A stretch of 64,000 bases of DNA from Isoperla grammatica. Lineage: Eukaryota; Arthropoda; Insecta; Plecoptera; Perlodidae. Numbering within the stretch: position 1 is the stretch's first letter; each line of letters opens with the position of its first letter. A program made the translations under genes and the position numbers. The DNA lies in contig OX246749.1 in NCBI GenBank assembly GCA_945910005.1, forward strand, positions 26,106,411-26,170,410, given 5' to 3'. Shown here in pieces: positions 56,751-64,000 of this stretch. The notes below the pieces were generated by a model. That model ran no database searches, was not told the origin of the DNA, and was given only the letters and a program-made list of their open reading frames with translations.

Positions 56751-58680
56751 GATTGATTGATTCTATACTTATCCCTGAAATCCAAGAATAGAACTCGTCG
56801 GAAGTGGCAGCGATCTCAAATACAGTCTGACTACGTTGGGGTCAGCTGGAAACGAAATGAGTTCAAGAAACGTAAACATACTACTTACTTGCGCAATGTC
56901 GATAAGAGTGTTCAAGACGACCCTAAAAAGCTTTGGGGGTATATTCAGAGGAGAATGCGTTCCAAGCGCGTCCCAAGTGATGTGACGTAGGGGGGAAACA
57001 AATCTCACGATGTTCAATCAGCCCTGTTATTTGTTTGGGTTGTTCTTTGAGTCATCATTGCAGCCGCGACAGGGTGTCGATGCCAATGAACTTCCGGCGG
57101 TATCTACTATTACGTCTGATTTGTTATCTACAATGGAGTTCACGTTATCTTCTATAGCGGACTGTTTGTGTGAACTTGACATTTCCAAATCACCAGGCCC
57201 GGACATGATCCCTATTCACGTTCTTAAATATTGCAGTGCGGAACTTGCTAAGCCACTGTTAATTATCTTCAATAACATTTTCACACCTGGGGTGTTTCCG
57301 AGCAGATGGAAACATGCACATGTAAGTTGTAACATGTAACATGTAACATGTAACATGTACATGCACATGTAAGTTGTAACATGTAACATGGGACATGTAA
57401 CATGCACATGTAACATGCACATGTAAGTTGTAACATGTAACACCGGTTCTTAAAACAGGTAGCAAACATGATGTTGAGAATTATCGACCCATCTCTCTTC
57501 TCGCAATATGTTCAAAAATATTCAAGAAACTTGTTCGTGACGAGTTGTTTAGACATGTTTCTAGTGTCATCGTGCCGGAACAGCCTGGGTTCGGACCTCG
57601 GAGGTCAACGGTTTCTAATTAGGCTTTTCACACAACATTCATCTCTGAAGGTATTGACAGTGAATGCCAAGTGGATTCAATATACACTGACTTTACCGAG
57701 GTAATCGGCAGTGTAAACCATCGATTACTGGACATAAATTGTCAGCACAGTACGGTCTCAGAGTGTTGACTAGCTATTTAAGTAGCAGGACTCAATCGGT
57801 CGTCATGGAAGGGGTAAAATCAACACCTTTCCCAGTGACCTCAGAGGTCAATATTGAGACCCTTGTTTTTTGTGTTATTTATAAATGACATCACGACCAT
57901 TTTACAATTTTCTAAGTGTATTATGTACGCAGACGATTTAAAGTTAAGCTTACGTGATGTAAAATCAATTTTAGACTGCGTGCACTTGCAAGCCGACTTA
58001 TATTCACTTGCCAAGTGGTGTAGTACATGGCTACTGAAATTAAATGTGTCTAAATGAGCATTTAAATCTTAGTAGCCATGTCAAGGTTATCGCTAATAAA
58101 ATTAGTAAGAAAGTTGGGTTTTTATTTCGAATTGGAAAGTTTTTATCGCTATGGACCAGAGAGATTGTGTATAAATCTATAATTTCTCCACATTTTGAAT
58201 ATTGTAGTACTATTTTATGGGATATTGACAGAAAAGATATGGAGTTGTTACAGAAAATGCAAAATAGAGGAAAGAGGGCAGTGTTAAGGTGTCACAAAAG
58301 AGTTCACATTTCCACAATGTTAGATATTTTAAAGTTTTCAAGTGTTAAACAAAGGATTGCATTCAATGTTTTAAAATTCGTGGATAATTTGACCAATGGC
58401 AGATTGCCCAAGTATTTCCAGGAAACGGTGACATACTTAAATGGGGTTCATAACTATGAAACAAGAGGCACTAGTCAGATAAATAATTTAAGAGTGGGGA
58501 AAAGAGCAACCCAGAAATCAATTTTTTACAGTGGTTTTAACCAGTATAATAATTTTATTGAGACTGTGAAAAGAAAGAGTGATAAAAAAACAATTAAAAG
58601 TGAGATGGTCGATTTTGTAAGACGCTTTGTGAACGAGTATTGTATTTATATAACGATTGTATTGTAATCTGCAGCTCCTT
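56750..58680 (+). pseudogene. LINE reverse transcriptase pseudogene
   Basis: Successive frames give linker sequence (DDPKKLWGYIQRRM, about 56900), RT motifs ISKSPGPDMIPIHVLK (57182-57229) and FPSRWKHAHV (57293-57322), ENYRPISLL (57476-57502), the catalytic box MYADDLKL (57924-57947), then an open C-terminal stretch 58044-58667 (HLNLSSHVKVIANKISKK, ISPHFEYCSTILWDI, LQKMQNRGKRAVLRC). Stops and frameshifts lie between 57600 and 57860 and near 58050. The order matches jockey/CR1-type elements. It is not functional. Confidence 0.88.
57316..57442. repeat. CATGTAAC expansion inside the LINE RT
   Basis: acatgtaac units and catgcacatgtaagttgtaa blocks interrupt the RT exactly between WKHAHV and the continuation PVLKTGS. 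The flanking codons would be contiguous without the expansion. Confidence 0.85.
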
Positions 58681-58740
58681 GTTTGTAGCACTGTATGCAC
58701 GTATGTATGTATATTACTTATGTTGAGGTCCGTGAAGTTA

Positions 58741-59102
58741 GCCCCCCCCCATGTTAGCACAAACTCTCAAAACTTCACCAGAGTTAGTGCTGAGTTAGTG
58801 CTAAGAAGTGCCGTTGGAATTATAGTTTGTGCTGCACTAATACCGTATTTATTAATAAAAAAACTGTGGGGGGGCTAACTTCACGGAGCCCCCCCCCATT
58901 GTAAGCACAAACTCTCAAAACTTCACCAGAGTTAGTACTGAGTTGGTGCTAATAAGTGCCGTTGGAATTACAGTTTGTGCTGCACTAATATTGTAGTTAT
59001 TGATAATAAAACTGTGGGGGGGGCTAACTTCACGCAGCCCCCCCCATGTTAGCACTTACTCTCAAACCTTCACTAGAGTAAGTGCTGAGTTAGTGCTAAT
59101 AA
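58741..59102. repeat. About 148-bp satellite, left block
   Basis: About 2.5 units with landmarks gttagcacaaactctcaaaa, cttcaccagagttagtgctg, gtgccgttggaattatag and a polyG tract followed by ctaacttcacg. gccgttgg occurs at 58809 and 58958. It is the same family as 63059-64000. Confidence 0.93.
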
Positions 59103-59109
59103 CCCACAT

Positions 59110-59540
59110 AACACTTCCGCATGGGCATTACAAGGCCCACGTATGGCCAGCCAGACGAAAACGCACGTGCCACATATGGCCAGCCAAGTGTGGCAATGAC
59201 ATGTTTTTGGCAGTGACCCCACGAATGGGCCATGCGTCTGGGCCTTACAAGGCAGAGACATGGCCAGCCAGATGAAAACGTCAGTCTCGCATCTGGCCAG
59301 CCAAGTGTGGCAGGGACTTGTTTTTGGCAGTGACCCCACGTATGGGCCATGCGTCTGGGCCTTACAAGGCAGAGACATGGCCAGCCGGATGAAAACGTCA
59401 GTCTCGCATCTGGCCAGCCAAGTGTGGCAGGGACTTGTTTTTGGCAGTGACCCCACGTATGGGCCATGCGTCTGGGCCTTACAAGGCAGAGACATGGCCA
59501 GCCGGATGAAAACCTCGCTGGCCGCATGTAACGCCATCTA
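59110..59540. repeat. 117-bp tandem repeat, about 3.5 copies
   Basis: catgcgtctgggcc occurs at 59231, 59348 and 59465, 117 bp apart, with ggccagccaagtgtggcagg and ggcagtgaccccacgtatgg. A degenerate copy precedes. Unrelated in sequence to the other 117-bp satellite at 14674. Confidence 0.93.
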
Positions 59541-59699
59541 GGAATTAAAAAAGATATCGAAGCTACGATATGACAATTAATTTATTATTACGGAGATACT
59601 ATTCACTTAGAAGTTTAAACTATATCAAATCATAGCCTGTAAACAGAAGCACATCATACATTAATTTGAAGCAATTATAAAGACATACAAATCTACAAG

Positions 59700-59790
59700 T
59701 ACATTTCGGGATTTGAACTCGGCCAAACTGGAACGCTGCATCTGAAAGTAACCACCTTGACCAACGCGCCACGGAGATGATTGAGCAGCG
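59700..59790 (-). mobile_element. tRNA-like SINE head
   Basis: On the minus strand gtggcgcgttggtcaaggtgg (box A) and gccgagttcaaatcccg (box B) lie 45-50 bp apart. This is a good polymerase III head, but the acceptor stem does not pair convincingly. Confidence 0.5.
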
Positions 59791-60344
59791 GAAGAATTCA
59801 ACCCAATATATATCCACGACCATTGAAATTCGTTAGTAAGTAAGACGCATCCGGCCCACGTACGGCTAGCCAGTTTATTTAGCCTATTTAGTTATTACTT
59901 TATTTATTTAATGTCTATCCTATTCAGTTATAAAAACTGATTTACAAAGGAGGACAATAAACAGAACTATGCGAACAATTAATAGTAATGAAATCATAAA
60001 AAGTATAAGAAAAAACAAAACAAAACGAACTACTGCACAATATATAAAATTATGACAAATAAAATGAAATGAGTAAATAAATTGTCATAACGTTTCTTTC
60101 ATGTTACATTATATTACATAACGTGAGAAAATATATTTGTGCAAATCAAAGAAAATAGCCTACCCTTAGTATTTTAGTTGATACAAGTAAAACTAAAACG
60201 AAATTATACATAGACCATATTAGCTCTTGCCCTACCAAGGGAGTTATAGTTATAAATCAAATGCAACCACTGTTAAATTCTTGTTCTCAGTGGTGTTTTA
60301 ACCTGTACTTAGATTAATTATTATAAGTGTGTTATGACTAAGAC

Positions 60345-61384
60345 CAGCGGTACTCAAACTGCGGCCCTCCATTAACAATTTTGCGGTCCAGAGCTTTTGT
60401 GTTTTCATTAATATATTTTACTATTTTAAATGACTATTTGTTTGCTGTATATATGATAATAATATATATTTTTTTTTTTTTTCAACAAGTATGTATGTAT
60501 GTTCTTTATTAACCAGCATGAGCTTTCGCTCTTTACAGTGGCTTTTACATTGTTATTTATCATATTTATATATACTACTATCATTAATAGGCTAGTACCT
60601 ATAAATTACATATACATAATAATAATAAACCTAGGCTTAAAGTAATACTTAAGACAAAAATATATATATATAATACAATAAAAAAAATACACCATATCGT
60701 AATAATAATAATACTAAACTAATACATAAAAGACTGTACGCGGTATCACAATACATAAGTTGTCATAATAAGATAAAATACCAATATTAATAAACCTTTA
60801 TAAATATACATAATAGTAAACATTATTAAAATAAAATAGACATAACAATAATAACACAGCAATACACATCAAATTAAATCCAAGTATAGGTACGCACAAT
60901 ACAATACAATGCACGTATAGACATAGGCCTGGGTCTAACCTATTCCATCTTATAATAAAATTTACATAATAACAACAAGCATATATAGTTGTATGTAGTG
61001 AAGTCAAGCTAGAAACCTAAATGCCTCCTTCAACATCCTTTAGAAGAGTACTTTTTATTTCCCGTTTGAAAGCAAGTATTCGTGATGAATTATGATATAT
61101 CGCAAACCAACTAAACTTTACTTGGTATTTGTTACCTCCAACGTAACGTAATATAAAATGGGTAATGCTTCGAGTTTTACGCTTTGACTCGAAAAAGCAC
61201 GAAATATCTATAATAGTCGAACAAATTTTGCGCCTTCGGCGAAAAGACCTCAGGCGGCTGGGGCTTTGCCATGCCTCACTTTTCCCTGTTAACCCCCCCC
61301 CCCCCCCCCCAAATAATTCCTAGTTACGCTTTACTTGGATTTTTGGAAAAGTGGCCCTCCAGGAAAAAAGTTAGAGTACCACTG
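60345..61384. mobile_element. hAT transposon, 1040 bp, nested
   Basis: The ends cagcggtactcaaactgcgg and ttagagtaccactg are inverted repeats of the Charlie-like type. The flanks actaagac (60337-60344) and acttagac (61385-61392) form an 8-bp duplication with one mismatch. The interior includes a C18 run (61293-61310) and a LINE-like fragment. Confidence 0.8.
60490..61200 (-). pseudogene. LINE 3' fragment inside the hAT element
   Basis: Read on the minus strand the end is ttaataaagaacatacatac plus tacttg, a LINE-like 3' end with an ACAT tail. Further upstream is a decayed peptide (FAIYHNSSRILAFKREIKS) resembling a LINE C-terminus. Weak. Confidence 0.4.
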
Positions 61385-61863
61385 ACTTAGACACTATCAC
61401 AGTATAATCCATAATAATCAGATGTCTCCATCCATCCACAATTTTGCATTATGTGCATCTCAGCAGTGCCATGCCCATGCTTGTGAAAAATGTATATGTA
61501 TGGAAAAAATAATAAAAAAAAAATTTTTTTAAAAAATTAAATATTAAAATTAAACAAAGCAAATCAAGTAAAAAACATTATATACATAAAAAAAATACAA
61601 ACAAATTAGATTAATATGAAGGCGAAACATGGAAGGAAAAAAATTATATAGAAAAGAGAAAACGAAAAAAAGCCGGAACTGCAATCTGGGAAGAACAAAA
61701 CATTCACGTAAAAGCAACCCGAGAAGCCACATACGCCTTCTATCTTCTCTTCGGATCTTGAAAATCAGATGGTCTTGAAAATCTTGATCCAAGAACATTA
61801 AATTGAAAGTTGCTATCAAACTGAACCAAGAAGATTGAGGAAAACTGAAAACTGAAAACAGTT

Positions 61864-62930
61864 GTTTGCCAAGTCATGGCTAGCCGTGTGTGGAAAGGAC
61901 ATGGCTAGTATCCGTCGTGCCACATACCGCTGAGCTAGGGTAAGACGCATCCGGCCCACGTATGGCTAGCCAGTTGTTTGCCAAGTTATGGCTGGCCATG
62001 AGTGGAAATAACAAGGCTGGCATCTGTCATGCCACATACCGCTGAGCTAGGGTAAGACTCATCTGGGCCACGCATGGCTAGCCAGATGTTTGCCAAGTCA
62101 TGGCTGGCCATGAGTGGAAAGGACAAGGCTGGCATCTGTCATGCCACATACTGCTGAGCTAGGGTAAGACGCATCCGGGCCACGCATGGCTAGCCGGTTG
62201 TTTGCCAAGTCATGGCTGGCCATGAGTGGAAAGGACAAGGCTGGCATCTGTCATGCCACATACCGCTGAGCTAGGGTGAGACGCATCCGGGCCTCGCATG
62301 GCTAGCCAGTCGTTTGCCAAGTCATGGCTGGCCATGAGTGGAAAGGACAAGGCTGGCATCTGTCATGCCACATACCGCTAAGCTAGGGTAAGACTGATCT
62401 GGGCCACGCATGGCTAGCCAGTTGTTTGCCAAGTCATGGCTGGCCATGAGTGGAAAGGACAAGGCTGGCATCTGTCATGCCACATACCGCTAAGCTAGGG
62501 TAAGACGCATCCGGGCCACGCATGGCTAGCCGGTTGTTTGCCAAGTCATGGCTGGCCATGAGTGGAAAGGACAAGGCTGGCATCTGTCATGCCACATACT
62601 GCTGAGCTAGGGTAAGACGCATCCGGGCCACGCATGGCTAGCCGGTTGTTTGCCAAGTCATGGCTGGCCATGAGTGGAAAGGACAAGGCTGGCATCTGTC
62701 ATGCCACATACTGCTGAGCTAGGGTAAGACGCATCCGGGCCACGCATGGCTAGCCAGTCGTTTGCCAAGTCATGGCTGGCCATGAGTGGAAAGGACAAGG
62801 CTGGCATCTGTCGTGCCACATACCGCTGAACTAGGGTAAGACGCATCCGGGCCACGCATGGCTAGCCAGATGTTTGCCAAGTCATGGCTGGCCATGTGTG
62901 GCTGGGATATGGCCCTCTTATGCTAGTCAT
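61864..62930. repeat. 112-bp tandem repeat, about 9.5 copies
   Basis: gtttgccaagtcatgg starts at 61864, 61976, 62088, 62200, 62312, 62424, 62536, 62648, 62760 and 62872, all 112 bp apart. Other landmarks are ggctggccatgagtggaaag and gctagggtaagacgcatccg. Confidence 0.96.
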
Positions 62931-63058
62931 GAATATAAAGTTGCATGGCTAGCCTTATCTGGGCCAGATGATGCCCATGCACAGTTTGCCAGACGCATGG
63001 CAGCCAGGTGTGTGCCTTACATGGCCCAGGCTATGGTCAAAATCGTGTGCTACATGGG

Positions 63059-64000
63059 AAGTGCCGTTGGAATTATAGTTTGTGCTGCACTAATACCGCA
63101 GTTATTAATAAAAGTTGTGGGGGGGGGCCTAACTTCACGCTACCCCAAATATCAGCACTAACTCTGAAAACTTCACCACAGTTAGTGCTGAGTTAGTGCT
63201 AATACGTGCTGCTGGAATAACAGTTTGTGCTGCACTAATACTGTAGTTATTGATAAAAAACTGTGGGGGGGGCTAACTTTACGCAGCACCCTCCCCCTAT
63301 GCTAGCACTAACTCTCAAACCTTCACCAGAGTTATTGCTGAGTTAGTGCTAATAAGTGCCGTTAAAATTATAGTTTGTGCTGCACTAATACTGTAGTTAT
63401 TAATAAAAAACTGTGGGGGGGCTAACTTCACGCAGCCACCCCCCATGTTAGCACTTACTCTCAAACCTTCACCAGAGTAAGTGCTGAGTTAGTGCTAATA
63501 AAAGCCGTTGGAATAATAGTTTGTGCTGCACTAATACCGTACAGTTATTAATAAAAAACAGTGGGGGGCTAACTCCACGCTACCCCAAATATCAGCACTT
63601 ACTCTGAAAACTTCACCACAGTTAGTGCTCAGTTAGTGCTAATACGTGCCGTTGGAATTACAGTTTGTGCTGCACTAATACTGTAGTTATTGATAAAAAA
63701 ACTGTGGGGGGGGGTTAACTTTACGCAGCACCCTCCCCCCATGCTAGCACTAACTCTCAAACCTTCACCAGAGTTATTGCTGAGTTAGTGCTAGTAAGTG
63801 CCGTTGGAATTATAGATTGTGCTGCACTAATACCGTAGTTATTAATAAAAAAACTGTGGGGGGGCTAACTTCACGGAGCCCCCCCCCCCCATTGTTAGCA
63901 CAAACTCTCAAAACTTCACCAGAGTTAGTGCTGAGTTAGTCCTAATAAGTGCCGTTGGAATTATAGTTTGTGCTGCACTAATACCGTAGTTATTAATAAA
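63059..64000. repeat. About 148-bp satellite, right block, trimeric order
   Basis: gccgttgg (or variant) occurs near 63063, 63208, 63358, 63504, 63648, 63800 and 63951. The variant taccccaaatatcagcac recurs at 63141 and 63581, 440 bp apart, showing a three-unit higher-order repeat. The array continues past the window end. Confidence 0.93.

Larger units (their letters stand above)
59103..63058. mobile_element. Transposon-like insertion inside the 148-bp satellite, 3956 bp
   Basis: The satellite unit breaks after gtgctaataa and resumes as aagtgccgttgg, so aa is present on both sides and nothing else of the unit is lost. The insert ends are cccacataacac and, inverted, cccatgtagcac (9 of 12 match). 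Tandem arrays of related ggccagcc-rich units lie just inside both ends (59110-59540 and 61864-62930). No transposase is seen; the middle holds a nested hAT element and a SINE-like head. Class uncertain. Confidence 0.55.

Noticed and set aside
59073..59541. Open frames of 93-154 residues on both strands
   Set aside because: They run through the 117-bp tandem repeat and have no domain.

Overview
This window is animal nuclear DNA, most likely from an arthropod and probably a decapod crustacean. The support is its extreme load of micro-, mini- and satellite repeats, short symmetric-phase immunoglobulin exons separated by long introns, tRNA- and 5S-rRNA-derived SINEs, and Ty3/gypsy, LINE, hAT and Harbinger-like elements. 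I cannot name the species. Most long open frames are artefacts of tandem repeats whose period is a multiple of 3 or that lack stops.

Host gene. One multi-exon gene on the + strand can be assembled from the sequence: a signal-peptide exon (27165-27219), three one-domain Ig exons (38267-38626, 40599-40919, 42759-43073) and a terminal exon (49151-49635) with a Ser/Thr-rich linker, three cysteines and an alpha-helical coiled-coil tail. All five exons join in phase 1 at GT-AG sites and add up to 1536 nt (511 residues plus stop). The product looks like a secreted, possibly oligomeric, three-Ig protein; its partner is unknown. Two of the Ig exons are preceded by tandem copies of their own splice acceptor and 5' part (about 153-bp spacing before the first Ig exon, exactly 102-bp spacing before the third). 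This ladder of decoy acceptors is the most unusual thing seen here.

Layout. 1-640: LINE 3' fragment. 1159-2023 and 4173-4748: long foldback elements on either side of an 85-94-bp satellite (2148-4065). 4879-5720: 15-bp minisatellite. 5868-9905: young Ty3/gypsy element lacking the RT/RNase H/integrase core. 11490-13319: 60-bp and 115-bp arrays. 13951-14208: hAT MITE. 14674-18725: 117-bp satellite. 19139-19778: (CACACG)n. 21493-22454: foldback running into an Asp/Asn-coding-like minisatellite (22455-23665). 25.2-27.6 kb: SINEs. 27.2-49.9 kb: the Ig gene, whose 11-kb first intron holds nested DNA transposons. 43210-48553: complete antisense Ty3/gypsy element in the last intron. 50-52 kb: (CT)n and SINEs. 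53937-54305: foldback. 55500-56210: 20-bp-register array. 56750-58680: broken LINE. 58741-64000: about 148-bp satellite interrupted by a 3.96-kb transposon-like insertion (59103-63058).

How the parts relate. The two gypsy elements have nearly identical LTRs and are recent insertions. hAT elements are supported by 8-bp target-site duplications, and Harbinger-like ones by 3-bp duplications. Several repeats arose next to mobile elements: SINE or foldback ends pass straight into microsatellites, and a microsatellite abuts the duplicated Ig exon. There is no evidence for rRNA or functional tRNA genes, CRISPR arrays, operons or any bacterial feature.
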